Of a stretch of DNA of 64,000 bases, positions 20,661-29,301 are shown piece by piece. Numbering within the stretch: the stretch's first letter is position 1; the number at the start of each line of letters is the position of its first letter. Origin of the DNA: Caballeronia sp. M1242 (GTDB taxonomy: Bacteria > Pseudomonadota > Gammaproteobacteria > Burkholderiales > Burkholderiaceae); the NCBI RefSeq assembly GCF_017220215.1, contig NZ_CP071129.1:496001-560000 (forward strand), read 5' to 3'. The position numbers and the translations under genes were made by a program. The notes under the pieces are model-generated. The model did not search any database and was not told where the DNA came from. It saw only the letters and a list, made by a program, of their open reading frames with translations.

Positions 20661-21767
20661 ATGAAGACAAAAGCCGCAATCGCATGGAAAGCAGGCCAGC
20701 CGCTCACCATCGAGGAAGTCGATCTCGAAGGGCCGCGCGCCGGCGAAGTGCTGATCGAAGTGAAGGCGACGGGCATTTGCCACACCGATTACTACACGCT
20801 CTCGGGCGCGGACCCGGAAGGCATCTTCCCGGCGATTCTCGGCCACGAAGGCGCGGGCGTGATCGTGGACGTGGGGCCGGGCGTCGGCACGCTCCGGAAG
20901 GGCGATCACGTGATTCCGCTCTATACGCCGGAATGCCGCGAGTGCAAGTTCTGTCTCTCGCGCAAGACGAATCTCTGCCAAAAGATTCGCGCGACGCAGG
21001 GCAAGGGGCTGATGCCGGATGCGACCTCGCGCTTCTCGCTCGACGGCAAGCCGCTCTTTCACTACATGGGCACGTCCACGTTCTCGAACTACATCGTGGT
21101 GCCGGAAATCGCGGTGGCGAAGGTTCGTGAGGACGCGCCGTTCGACAAGATCTGCTACATCGGCTGCGGCGTGACGACGGGCGTCGGCGCAGTCGTGTAT
21201 TCGGCGAAGGTCGAAGCCGGCGCGAACGTGGTCGTGTTCGGGCTGGGCGGCATCGGCCTGAACGTGATTCAGGGCGCGAAGATGGTCGGCGCGGACAAAA
21301 TCATCGGCGTCGATATCAATCCGGGCCGCGTCGAGCTGGCGAAGAAGTTCGGCATGACGGACTTCATCAACCCGAACGAAGTGGAGAACGTGGTCGATCG
21401 CATCGTGCAATTGACCGATGGCGGCGCGGACTATTCGTTCGAATGCGTCGGCAACGTGAAGCTGATGCGTCAGGCGCTCGAATGCACGCACAAGGGCTGG
21501 GGACAGTCGTTCATCATCGGCGTGGCGGCGGCGGGCGAGGAAATCAGCACGCGGCCGTTCCAGCTCGTCACGGGCCGCGAGTGGAAAGGCTCGGCGTTCG
21601 GCGGCGCGCGCGGCCGCACGGACGTGCCGAAGATCGTCGACTGGTACATGGAAGGCAAGATCAATATCGACGATCTCATCACGCATCATCTGAAGCTCGA
21701 TCAGATCAACGACGGCTTCGACCTGATGAAAAAGGGCGAGTCCATCCGCTCGGTCGTCATCTATTGA
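20661..21767 (+). CDS. frmA: S-(hydroxymethyl)glutathione dehydrogenase (class III alcohol dehydrogenase)
   Basis: The 368-residue product oxidises S-hydroxymethylglutathione, the adduct of formaldehyde and glutathione, to S-formylglutathione with NAD. Catalytic zinc ligands are visible at Cys40 (GICHTDYY) and His62-Glu63 (GHEGAG). The four structural zinc cysteines are at 92, 95, 98 and 106. The coenzyme motif is [13 protein letters not shown]. Length and sequence match the class III enzymes closely. The ATG at 20661 has a GAGGAACC ribosome binding site; an ATG 15 bases upstream is less well placed. The S-formylglutathione hydrolase gene follows after 14 bases, so the two steps are cotranscribed. 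No FrmR-type repressor gene is seen next to it. Confidence 0.95.
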   Translation: MKTKAAIAWKAGQPLTIEEVDLEGPRAGEVLIEVKATGICHTDYYTLSGADPEGIFPAILGHEGAGVIVDVGPGVGTLRKGDHVIPLYTPECRECKFCLSRKTNLCQKIRATQGKGLMPDATSRFSLDGKPLFHYMGTSTFSNYIVVPEIAVAKVREDAPFDKICYIGCGVTTGVGAVVYSAKVEAGANVVVFGLGGIGLNVIQGAKMVGADKIIGVDINPGRVELAKKFGMTDFINPNEVENVVDRIVQLTDGGADYSFECVGNVKLMRQALECTHKGWGQSFIIGVAAAGEEISTRPFQLVTGREWKGSAFGGARGRTDVPKIVDWYMEGKINIDDLITHHLKLDQINDGFDLMKKGESIRSVVIY

Positions 21768-21781
21768 GCGCGGAGGACGCC

Positions 21782-22630
21782 ATGCTCGAACTCGTCGAGG
21801 AACACCGTTGTTTCGATGGCGTGCAGCGCATCTATCGGCACGAGTCGCGGTCCATCAGCCTGCCGATGCGCTTCTCGGTGTTTTTGCCCGCTGCTGCGTC
21901 GGCGTCGAAAGTGCCGGCGCTCTTCTATCTCGCCGGTCTTACGTGCACCGAAGAGACGTTTCCGATCAAGGCCGGCGCGCAGCGGTACGCGGCCGAGCAT
22001 GGCATCGCGCTGATCGCGCCGGATACGTCGCCGCGCGGCGCGGACATTCCCGGCGAGAAGGACGCGTGGGATTTCGGCGTCGGCGCGGGCTTCTATGTCG
22101 ATGCGACGCGCGAGCCGTGGCGCGAGCGGTATCGCATGTATTCGTACGTGACGCAGGATCTGCGCGAAGCGGTGCTGGCGGACTTGCCGGTACGCGAAGA
22201 CCGGCTCGGCATCTTCGGGCATTCGATGGGCGGGCACGGCGCGCTCGTGCTCGCGCTGCGCAATCCGGATATGTACCGCAGCGTGTCCGCGTTCGCGCCC
22301 ATTGCGGCGCCCTCGCAATGTCCGTGGGGCGTGAAGGCGTTCACCGGCTATCTCGGCGACGACCGCGACGCGTGGAAACAGTACGACGCGAGCGAACTCG
22401 TGAAGGGCGATGCAGCGTCACGCTTCGGAGGCGGCATTCTGATCGATCAAGGACTAGCCGATCAGTTTCTCGCCGAGCAGTTGCATCCCGATGTGTTCGA
22501 GCGCAACGCGCGCGAGGCGGGGCATAGCGTCACGGTGCGTCGTCACCAAGGGTATGACCACGGGTACTTCTTTATCTCGACGTTCATCGGCGAGCACATC
22601 GCGCATCATGCGCGGGTGCTCTGCCGTTGA
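21782..22630 (+). CDS. fghA: S-formylglutathione hydrolase
   Basis: The 282-residue product is an alpha/beta-hydrolase of the esterase D family that cleaves S-formylglutathione to formate and glutathione, completing formaldehyde detoxification begun by the upstream dehydrogenase. The nucleophile elbow GHSMGG places Ser148 as nucleophile; Asp227 in LADQFL and His260 in GYDHGY complete the triad. The N-terminal landmarks LAGLTCTEETF and DTSPRG are characteristic of the family. The start at 21782 follows a GGAGGA ribosome binding site. The gene ends 27 bases from the convergent zinc-transport operon. Confidence 0.95.
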   Translation: MLELVEEHRCFDGVQRIYRHESRSISLPMRFSVFLPAAASASKVPALFYLAGLTCTEETFPIKAGAQRYAAEHGIALIAPDTSPRGADIPGEKDAWDFGVGAGFYVDATREPWRERYRMYSYVTQDLREAVLADLPVREDRLGIFGHSMGGHGALVLALRNPDMYRSVSAFAPIAAPSQCPWGVKAFTGYLGDDRDAWKQYDASELVKGDAASRFGGGILIDQGLADQFLAEQLHPDVFERNAREAGHSVTVRRHQGYDHGYFFISTFIGEHIAHHARVLCR

Positions 22631-22657
22631 GCGCGGCGCGGTTGCGGCAGCGGTCGG

Positions 22658-23446
22658 TCAGCTTCCACGCCGCGCCAGCAGGCTCGCCGCATAGACCACG
22701 GCGGCGAGCATCGTGATCCAGAAGCTCGTCGGCCAGTCGGTGTAATAGGCGAGCGTGAGGCCCGCCCACGCCTGTCCCAGCGCGAATAGCGCGGCGAGCA
22801 GCAGGCCCGTCGACAGGCGCGTGGTCACGTTCTGCGCGGCCGCTGCCGGCCCGACCATCAGCGCGAACACCAGCAGCACGCCGACGATCTGCGTGCACGC
22901 CGCCACCGCGAGCGCGGTGATCGCGAGAAACAGCACAGAGACGAGGCGCAGCGAGACGCCTTTTGCTTCGGCCAGTTCCGGCTGCAACGATGCGAAGAGC
23001 AGCGGCCGCATGATGACGCCCAGCGCAACGAGACTCACCGCCGCGAGTCCGGCGAGCACCACGAGCGTTTCGTGACTCACGCCGAGCACGTTGCCGAAGA
23101 GAAGCGCGGTGGCCTGCGTCGCGTACGCGGTGAAGAAGTGCAGAAACAGCAGCCCGAAGCCGAGCGACAGCGACAAAATCACGCCGATGGCGACGTCGCG
23201 CCCCGACAGCCGCTCGCCGAGCGCGCCCATGCCGACGCCCGCCGCGAGCGTGAAGCCGACCATGCCCCAGATGGGCGGCACGCCGAGCAGCACCGCGCCC
23301 GTCGCGCCGGTGAAGCCCACGTGCGACAGCGCGTGTCCCGCGAACGTCTGCCCGCGCATCACCAGAAAATACCCGACGATTCCCGCTAGCACCGCGACGA
23401 TGCCCGACGCCGCGAAGGCGTTCACCATGAAGTCGTATTCAAACAT
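22658..23446 (-). CDS. znuB: Zinc ABC transporter permease ZnuB
   Basis: The 262-residue product is the membrane subunit of a high-affinity zinc importer of the ABC-3 family. It has about eight hydrophobic segments and the family motif HALSHVGFTGATGAVLLG. The ATG at 23446 lies within the last codons of znuC (8-base overlap ATGTTTGA), so translation is coupled; the open frame upstream of this point is only the shadow of the His-rich end of znuC. It is the last gene of zur-znuA-znuC-znuB and converges on fghA. The zinc rather than manganese assignment rests on the operon context with a Zur-like regulator. Confidence 0.92.
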   Translation of the reverse strand: MFEYDFMVNAFAASGIVAVLAGIVGYFLVMRGQTFAGHALSHVGFTGATGAVLLGVPPIWGMVGFTLAAGVGMGALGERLSGRDVAIGVILSLSLGFGLLFLHFFTAYATQATALLFGNVLGVSHETLVVLAGLAAVSLVALGVIMRPLLFASLQPELAEAKGVSLRLVSVLFLAITALAVAACTQIVGVLLVFALMVGPAAAAQNVTTRLSTGLLLAALFALGQAWAGLTLAYYTDWPTSFWITMLAAVVYAASLLARRGS

Positions 23447-24338
23447 CGTGCGTGTGCGTTCCCTTCTTGCCGTGGCTGTGCGTATGAGCGTGGTCGTGCT
23501 CGTGCTCATGTTCGTGCTGATGCTCGCCGCCTTCTTCATGCGCGTGATCGAGCTTGTCGATTTCCACGTCGCCCGACATCACGAAAATGCGGCCGTTCAC
23601 GCGCATGACGTCGATGGTCGAGCCATAGAGACGCGAAAGCACGGGCTTCGTGATGACTTCATCGACGGTGCCGAGCGCCGCGCGCCCGTTGCCGAGATAC
23701 AGCACGCGATCGAGCGAATTCAGAAGCGGATTCAGTTCGTGCGCGGAGAAAAGCACCGTGATATTGAGTTCGCGCTGCACGCGCCGCACGAGTTCCACGA
23801 CGCTCGTCTGATGGCGCGGATCGAGGCTGATGAGCGGCTCGTCTAGCAACAACAGACGCGGGTTGCCGAGCAGACACTGCGCGAGCAAGAGCCGCTGGCG
23901 CTCGCCGCCCGATAGCTCCGACAGCGGCCGCGCCGCGAGTTGCCGCGCGCCGACGAGATCGAGCACGCGCTCGACATCGGCGCGGGTGCGCGCGTCGCGA
24001 TGCGGCAGGCCCCAGCGATGCCCGTCGGCGGCCATCGCGACGAAATCGCGCCCGAGCACGCGGCGATTGGCGAGCCCCGCGCGAATCTGCGGCATGTAGC
24101 CGATGGACGGATTGCCGCGCACGACCGCTTCGCCGTTCACGCGAATCGCGCCGGACGCGACGGGCACGAGGCCGAGCAGCGCACGCATCAGCGTAGTTTT
24201 GCCAGCGCCGTTCGGCCCGAGCACGCCGATGAATTCGCCGGTGTGAACGGCGAAGCTCGCATCGTTCAGAATCGCGCGTCCGCCGAGCTCGAGCGTCACG
24301 CGATCGACTTCCAGCGCGGCCTTCGACTCGCGGATCAT
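23439..24338 (-). CDS. znuC: Zinc ABC transporter ATP-binding protein ZnuC with His-rich tail
   Basis: The 299-residue product is the ATPase of the zinc importer. The Walker A motif GPNGAGKT, the signature LSGGERQRLLLAQ and Walker B LLLLDEP are intact. The last 36 residues are an extraordinary histidine-rich tail with 13 histidines alternating mostly with Glu, Asp, Ala, Thr and Ser (for example EHQHEHEHEHDHAHTHSHG), which could bind zinc on the cytoplasmic side and sense or buffer it. The ATG at 24338 overlaps the znuA stop as ATGA and is preceded by AAGGA; upstream in-frame ATGs at 24347 and 24392 are less likely. Confidence 0.93.
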   Translation of the reverse strand: MIRESKAALEVDRVTLELGGRAILNDASFAVHTGEFIGVLGPNGAGKTTLMRALLGLVPVASGAIRVNGEAVVRGNPSIGYMPQIRAGLANRRVLGRDFVAMAADGHRWGLPHRDARTRADVERVLDLVGARQLAARPLSELSGGERQRLLLAQCLLGNPRLLLLDEPLISLDPRHQTSVVELVRRVQRELNITVLFSAHELNPLLNSLDRVLYLGNGRAALGTVDEVITKPVLSRLYGSTIDVMRVNGRIFVMSGDVEIDKLDHAHEEGGEHQHEHEHEHDHAHTHSHGKKGTHTHDV

Positions 24339-25228
24339 TGCTGCCATCCTTGCAGCGCGCCCGCGAGCGCGTCGAGCTGCGTTTCCATCCATTGCTGATA
24401 CGTCTTGCCGGCGGGCAGCGTCTCCGTCACGCTGATGCTCGGCACATGCCCGTCTTTCGCGATGCCGAGCAGACGCCGCGTGAGCGCGCCGGTCGCCTGG
24501 CTGTTGTAGATCAGGACGTGCACGCGCCGTTCGCGCAGGTCTTTCTCGAACGCGGCGATATCGGCGGGGCTCGGCTCCGTCTCGTTCATCGCGGCGGTCT
24601 GGAACCGCTGGTTGCGCATTTCGAAGCCGATGGCATCGGCCGTATAGCCGAACACCGGCTCGGTCGCGGTCACGGGCACGCCGCGATAGCGCGACTTCAA
24701 CTGCGCGATGCGCGCGTCAATAGGCTTGAGCGACGCCAGAAACGCGGCGAGGCGCGCGTCGTAATCGCTCTTGTGCGCCGGGTCCGCGCTCGCCAGATAC
24801 GCGCTCACCGCTTTGGCGACGGCGGGCATCGTCGGCGGGTCGTACCAGAGATGCGGATTGTCGCCGGACTTCTTGCCGGTCAAATGCGCCGCGACGATCA
24901 CCGTGCGCTTGCCGCTGCTCTTGCCGTTGCTTTTCGATGCCGCGAGCAGCTTGTCCATCCACGGATCGTAGTCCGCGCCGTTATAGACGACGAGCGCCGC
25001 ATGCTGCAGCGCGCGCGCCGTCTTCGGGCTGGCTTCGAAGAGATGCGGATCTTCATCCGGATTGTTGAGAATGCTCGTGACCTCTACGTGATCGCCGCCG
25101 AGCTGGCGCACGACGTCGCCATAGAAGTTCTCCGCCGCGACCACCGGCACGCCAGCGGCATGCGCCAGCACGCTCTGGCCGATGCAAAGCGCGGCCACCA
25201 CGCAACTCAGGATGTACGCGCGTTTCAT
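24335..25228 (-). CDS. znuA: Zinc ABC transporter periplasmic binding protein ZnuA-like
   Basis: The 297-residue product is the periplasmic metal-binding protein of the importer (cluster A-1 solute-binding family). Residues 1-25 form a signal peptide ending AHAAG. Candidate metal ligands are His62 (DEDPHLFEASP) and His126 (DNPHLWYDP). The third conserved position, usually His in ZnuA, reads ATEPVFGYTA and offers Glu190 instead. The flexible loop that is His-rich in many ZnuA proteins is here a Lys/Ser/Gly-rich segment without histidine, while the operon's His-rich segment sits on ZnuC. The ATG at 25228 overlaps the end of zur by four bases; the frame upstream is a shadow of zur. Confidence 0.9.
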   Translation of the reverse strand: MKRAYILSCVVAALCIGQSVLAHAAGVPVVAAENFYGDVVRQLGGDHVEVTSILNNPDEDPHLFEASPKTARALQHAALVVYNGADYDPWMDKLLAASKSNGKSSGKRTVIVAAHLTGKKSGDNPHLWYDPPTMPAVAKAVSAYLASADPAHKSDYDARLAAFLASLKPIDARIAQLKSRYRGVPVTATEPVFGYTADAIGFEMRNQRFQTAAMNETEPSPADIAAFEKDLRERRVHVLIYNSQATGALTRRLLGIAKDGHVPSISVTETLPAGKTYQQWMETQLDALAGALQGWQQ

Positions 25229-25710
25229 CGGCTTCCTTCTGTGTGAGCGTGCTCGTTCGCGTGATGCTTGCGCTGGCAGTCGCTGCACAGGCCGCTCAGT
25301 TCCACGACCTGATGCCGCAACTGGAAACCGTGCGCGGGCGGGCTCGCGGACAGCGACGACGCGAGTTCGCGTCCCTGAATTTCGAGCGTCGCGCCGCATT
25401 CGTCGCAGATCAGAAACTGGCTTTCGTGCGGCCTACCGGCGTCGCAACACGCGACGAACGCGTTCTTCGACTCGATGCGATGCACGAGCCCGTTCTCGAC
25501 GAGAAAGTCGAGCGCCCGATACACGGTGGTCGGCGGCACGCGCGCGCCGCGCTGCGGTTCGAGCGCGTCGATGAGGTCGTATGCGCCGATGGGCTTGTGC
25601 GCCTTCAGCACGAGTTCGTACACGTGGCGGCGCAGCGGCGTGAGCGCCAGGCCCCGCTCGTCGGCTAACGCTTCGGCGCGGGCGAGCATGGTTTCAACGG
25701 ATGCGGTCAT
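25225..25710 (-). CDS. zur: Fur-family zinc uptake regulator Zur
   Basis: The 161-residue product is a winged-helix Fur-family repressor: helix-turn-helix region about residues 20-75 (LTPLRRHVYELVLKAHKPIGAYDLIDAL, PPTTVYRALDFL), then the dimerisation domain with the structural zinc Cys pairs CDECG and CSDCQ and the motif CDAGRPHESQFLICDEC. It heads an operon with the three znu genes and overlaps znuA by four bases, so it most likely represses its own operon when zinc is sufficient. A palindrome that could be its operator lies 46 bases upstream. It could in principle be another Fur-family member, but the context argues strongly for Zur. Confidence 0.92.
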   Translation of the reverse strand: MTASVETMLARAEALADERGLALTPLRRHVYELVLKAHKPIGAYDLIDALEPQRGARVPPTTVYRALDFLVENGLVHRIESKNAFVACCDAGRPHESQFLICDECGATLEIQGRELASSLSASPPAHGFQLRHQVVELSGLCSDCQRKHHANEHAHTEGSR

Positions 25711-25755
25711 GTGATCGTGGCCGCGCGAGGCGGCTTCATACGAGCGAGTGGGCGA

Positions 25756-25770
25756 TGATATAACGTATCA
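25756..25770 (-). promoter_or_regulatory. Candidate Zur box upstream of zur-znuACB
   Basis: TGATATAACGTATCA is an inverted repeat with perfect 5-bp arms (TGATA / TATCA) around a 5-base centre. It lies 46 bases upstream of the zur start codon, in an AT-rich island, where a promoter would be expected. Fur-family operators are AT-rich palindromes of this size, so zinc-dependent autorepression is the natural reading. The assignment is inferred from position and symmetry only. Confidence 0.6.
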
Positions 25771-25862
25771 CGGTGGTTTGCATCGTTGATGCGCCGCAAA
25801 CGCGTTGCGCATTGCAGCATCGAAACCGCGAAACCACGCCTTGACACGCGCCTCCGCAACAC

Positions 25863-25895
25863 CGATCATTCGATCAAACATAGAGCAATTGATCG
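25863..25895 (+). promoter_or_regulatory. Candidate bipartite polyol operator, arm 1 (upstream of the sorbitol dehydrogenase gene)
   Basis: A 33-base element made of CGATCATTCGATC (25863-25875), a 7-base linker and GAGCAATTGATCG (25883-25895) ends 55 bases before the GTG start of the dehydrogenase gene. A copy matching at 26 of 33 positions in the same orientation relative to the gene lies upstream of the oppositely reading dalD-type operon (37091-37123). Each half is an imperfect palindrome. A separate perfect palindrome GAGCGTTCGCTC follows at 25902-25913. The likely ligand is the SorC-family regulator encoded at 33022-33969. Confidence 0.6.
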
Positions 25896-25950
25896 GCCGT
25901 CGAGCGTTCGCTCACTTTCGCGCCGGTCGGGCAGAGAATCGGAGACATCG

Positions 25951-26724
25951 GTGAGACTGAAAGACAAGGTCGCGGTCATCACAGGCGCCGCGAGCGGAAT
26001 CGGCGAGGCAGTCGCGCGGCGTTATCTCGACGAAGGCGCGAAGCTCGTCGTGGTCGACGTGAAAGACGCGCAAGGCATGGCGCAGCGTTATGAGAACGCC
26101 GCCGGCCGCGTGCTCGCGCTCGAAGCCGACGTCACGCGCCGCGAAGACATCGAGCGCATCGTGGCGAGCGCCGTGGAGCGCTTCGGCGGCATCGACATTC
26201 TCTTCAACAACGCGGCGCTCTTCGACATGCGCCCGATCCTCGACGAGTCCTGGGACGTCTACGACCGCCTCTTCGCGGTCAACGTCAAGGGCATGTTCTT
26301 TCTGATGCAGGCGGTCGCCCGGCGCATGGTCGAGCAGGGGCGCGGCGGCAAGATCATCAACATGTCGTCGCAGGCCGGACGGCGCGGCGAAGCGCTCGTC
26401 TCGCACTACTGCGCGACCAAGGCGGCGGTCATCAGTTATACGCAATCGGCGGCGCTCGCGCTCGCGAAATCGCGCATCAACGTGAACGGCATCGCGCCGG
26501 GCGTCGTCGATACGCCGATGTGGGAACAGGTCGATGCGCTCTTCGCGCGTTACGAAAACCGGCCGCTCGGCGAAAAGAAACGCATCGTCGGCGAGGAAGT
26601 GCCGCTCGGACGCATGGGCGTGCCGGACGATCTGACGGGCGCGGCGCTCTTTCTCGCATCGGCGGATTCGGATTACATCACCGCGCAGACGATCAACGTC
26701 GATGGCGGCAACTGGATGAGTTGA
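25951..26724 (+). CDS. Sorbitol dehydrogenase, short-chain dehydrogenase family (SmoS type)
   Basis: The 257-residue product is an NAD-dependent short-chain dehydrogenase. The coenzyme motif TGAASGIG is at residues 11-18, NNAAL at 86-90, and the catalytic Ser140, Tyr153 and Lys157 are in place. The segments NNAALFD, GGKIINMSSQAGRRGEALV and the C-terminal NVDGGNWMS closely follow sorbitol (glucitol) dehydrogenase SmoS of Rhodobacter, which oxidises sorbitol to fructose and galactitol to tagatose. I start it at GTG 25951, preceded by GGAGACATCG, because the preceding open frame (from 25786) is not part of the fold. It heads the + strand arm of the polyol locus, 198 bases before the importer genes. 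Confidence 0.88.
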   Translation: MRLKDKVAVITGAASGIGEAVARRYLDEGAKLVVVDVKDAQGMAQRYENAAGRVLALEADVTRREDIERIVASAVERFGGIDILFNNAALFDMRPILDESWDVYDRLFAVNVKGMFFLMQAVARRMVEQGRGGKIINMSSQAGRRGEALVSHYCATKAAVISYTQSAALALAKSRINVNGIAPGVVDTPMWEQVDALFARYENRPLGEKKRIVGEEVPLGRMGVPDDLTGAALFLASADSDYITAQTINVDGGNWMS

Positions 26725-26922
26725 CCCGGCGCGCGCGCCTTGCAGCATGAGGCGCACCGTCTATAGTGAAACGGCGTCGCGGTGAAGCATACGCGGGCAC
26801 GCCTACGAAAACGAGCAACCACGCGGTTCCCAGCGCAGCAGAATCAGGCAGCGGCACAGACGGCACGTGCGCCATGCATGCACGATCCGCTGCACCGTGC
26901 AAACGAAAAAGGAGACGAACCA

Positions 26923-28290
26923 ATGAAACGCACCGAACGCACCCGACGCACCGTCCAGCCCCAGCCGCGCACGCGGCGTTCCATCGCGGCGGTTTCGGCC
27001 GCGCTTGCCGCCGCCGCGCTCGCGCCGCTCGGCGCGCACGCCGCGACGACCATCACCATCGCCACGCTCAACAATCCGGACATGATCGAGCTGAAAAAGC
27101 TCTCGCCGGCGTTCGAGAAGGCCAATCCCGACATTCAGCTCAAGTGGGTGATTCTCGAAGAGAACGTGCTGCGCCAGCGCGCGACCACGGACATCACGAC
27201 CAATAGCGGCCAGTTCGACGTGCTGACCATCGGCACGTACGAAGCGCCGCAGTGGGGCAAGCGCGGCTGGCTGTCGCCGATGTCGAATCTGCCTTCGAAC
27301 TACGATCTCGACGATGTCGTGAAGACGGCCCGCGACGGTCTCTCGTACAACGGCCAGCTTTACGCGCTGCCGTTTTACGTCGAAAGCTCGATGACGTATT
27401 ACCGCAAGGATCTGTTCCAGGCCGCGGGCCTGAAGATGCCGGATCAGCCGACCTACGACCAGATCAAGCAGTTCGCCGACAAGCTCACCGACAAGTCGAA
27501 AGGCCAGTACGGCATCTGTCTGCGCGGCAAGGCGGGCTGGGGCGAGAACATGGCGTACGTCTCGACGGTCGTCAACACGTTCGGCGGCCGCTGGTTCGAC
27601 GAGCAGTGGAAGGCGCAACTCGACACGCCGGAATGGCACAAGGCCGTGTCGTTCTATGCAGACCTGCTGAAGAACGACGGCCCGCCGGGAGCGAGCTCCA
27701 ACGGCTTCAACGAAAACCTCACGCTGATGTCTTCGGGCAAGTGCGCGATGTGGATCGACGCGACGGTTGCCGCGGGCATGCTCTACAACAAGCAGCAGTC
27801 GCAGGTCGCCGACAAGATCGGCTTCGCGGCCGCGCCGACGCAAGTCACGCCGAAGGGCTCGCACTGGCTCTGGTCGTGGTCGCTCGCCATTCCGAAGACG
27901 TCGAAGCAGCAGGACGCCGCGAAGAAGTTCGCCGCATGGGCGACGTCGAAGGAATACATCGAGATGGTCGGCAAGGACGAAGGCTGGGCCTCGGTGCCGC
28001 CGGGCACGCGCAAGTCGACTTACGCTCGCCCCGAGTACAAGCAGGCCGCGCCGTTCGGCGACTTCGTGTTGCAGGCGATCGAATCCGCGAATCCGAATGA
28101 CGCGACGCAGAAGAAGGTGCCGTATAGCGGCATCCAGTTCGTCGGCATTCCGGAGTTCCAGTCGTTCGGCACGGTGGTCGGGCAGTCCATCGCGGGCGTC
28201 GTCGCCGGACAGACGAGCGTCGACAATGCGCTGAAGGCCGCCAACGCCACCGCCGATCGCGCGGTGAAACAGGCCGGCTATCAGAAGTAA
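26923..28290 (+). CDS. Polyol ABC transporter substrate-binding protein (SmoE/MtlE type)
   Basis: The 455-residue product is a periplasmic solute-binding protein of the family-1 sugar binders. The N-terminus is a long, Arg-rich signal peptide (residues 1 to about 40, ending GAHAATT). The mature domain resembles the sorbitol/mannitol binders of SmoEFGK and MtlEFGK systems (ITIATLNNPDMIELKKL, ALPFYVESSMTYYRKDLF, the SHWLWSWSLAIPK segment). The ATG at 26923 has an AAGGAGA ribosome binding site; an in-frame ATG at 26782 has none. It is the first gene of the importer, followed by two permeases, a phosphatase and the ATPase. Confidence 0.9.
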   Translation: MKRTERTRRTVQPQPRTRRSIAAVSAALAAAALAPLGAHAATTITIATLNNPDMIELKKLSPAFEKANPDIQLKWVILEENVLRQRATTDITTNSGQFDVLTIGTYEAPQWGKRGWLSPMSNLPSNYDLDDVVKTARDGLSYNGQLYALPFYVESSMTYYRKDLFQAAGLKMPDQPTYDQIKQFADKLTDKSKGQYGICLRGKAGWGENMAYVSTVVNTFGGRWFDEQWKAQLDTPEWHKAVSFYADLLKNDGPPGASSNGFNENLTLMSSGKCAMWIDATVAAGMLYNKQQSQVADKIGFAAAPTQVTPKGSHWLWSWSLAIPKTSKQQDAAKKFAAWATSKEYIEMVGKDEGWASVPPGTRKSTYARPEYKQAAPFGDFVLQAIESANPNDATQKKVPYSGIQFVGIPEFQSFGTVVGQSIAGVVAGQTSVDNALKAANATADRAVKQAGYQK

Positions 28291-28365
28291 GCAGCAGATA
28301 AGCAGCAAGCAAGCGGGCCGTTCACACAGATCGGCCCGCCGGCATCATCGAGAGGTGACACGATC

Positions 28366-29301
28366 ATGCGCCAACTGAATCCCCCCATCGCCGATCACTT
28401 CGACGTGTCCGCTGCCGAGCGCGACAAAAAGCGCGCGAAGTCGGTCCGCTGGCTGATCACGCCGTCGTCCGGGCTGCTGTTCCTGTGGATGGCCATTCCG
28501 CTCGCGATGACCATCTGGTACTCGTTCTCGCGCTACAACCTGCTGAATCCCGATGTCAAAGGCTTCGCGGGACTCGACAACTTCCAGTTCCTCGTCACCG
28601 ATCCCGCGTTCGGGCCGTCCATTGCGCATACGCTGACGCTCATCGCGTCGGTGCTGGCGATCACGGTCATCGGCGGCGTGCTGCTCGCGGTGCTCTTCGA
28701 CCGCAAGTTCATCGGGCAGGGCATCGCGCGGCTGCTGGTGATCGCGCCATTCTTCGTGATGCCGACGGTCTCCGCGCTGATCTGGAAGAACATGATCCTG
28801 CATCCGGTGTACGGCCTCGTCGCCTCGCTGATGCGATCGCTCGGCATGCAGCCTATCGACTGGTTCGCCGAGTATCCGCTCTTCGCGGTGATCGTGATCG
28901 TCGCGTGGCAGTGGTTGCCGTTCGCGTTCCTCATTCTGTTCACCGCGATTCAGTCGCTCGATCAGGAACAGAAGGAAGCCGCGCGCATCGACGGCGCGGG
29001 TCCGTTCGCGATGTTCTTCTTCATCACGCTGCCGCACTTGAAGCGCGCGATCGCGGTCGTCGTGATGATGGAAACCATCTTTCTGCTCTCGATTTTCGCG
29101 GAGATCTACACGACGACGGGCGGTGGCCCCGGCACCGCGACGACCAACCTGTCGTACCTGATCTACGCGCTCGGCCTGCAACAGTTCGACGTCGGCCTGG
29201 CATCGGCGGGCGGCATTCTCGCGGTGATTCTCGCCAATATCGTCGCGTTCTTCCTCGTGAGAATGCTCGCGAAGAACCTCAAAGGGGAGTACGAGTCATG
29301 A
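28366..29301 (+). CDS. Polyol ABC transporter permease (SmoF/MtlF type)
   Basis: The 311-residue product is one of two inner-membrane subunits of the polyol importer, with about six hydrophobic segments and the binding-protein-dependent permease EAA motif reading EAARIDGAGPFAMFFFITLP. A cytoplasmic N-terminal stretch of about 35 residues precedes the first helix. It lies 75 bases after the binding-protein gene and overlaps the next permease gene by four bases. Confidence 0.92.
   Translation: MRQLNPPIADHFDVSAAERDKKRAKSVRWLITPSSGLLFLWMAIPLAMTIWYSFSRYNLLNPDVKGFAGLDNFQFLVTDPAFGPSIAHTLTLIASVLAITVIGGVLLAVLFDRKFIGQGIARLLVIAPFFVMPTVSALIWKNMILHPVYGLVASLMRSLGMQPIDWFAEYPLFAVIVIVAWQWLPFAFLILFTAIQSLDQEQKEAARIDGAGPFAMFFFITLPHLKRAIAVVVMMETIFLLSIFAEIYTTTGGGPGTATTNLSYLIYALGLQQFDVGLASAGGILAVILANIVAFFLVRMLAKNLKGEYES

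Noticed and set aside
19728..21689. 653-residue minus-strand frame
   Set aside because: Antisense to the AGE isomerase and frmA, both unambiguous.
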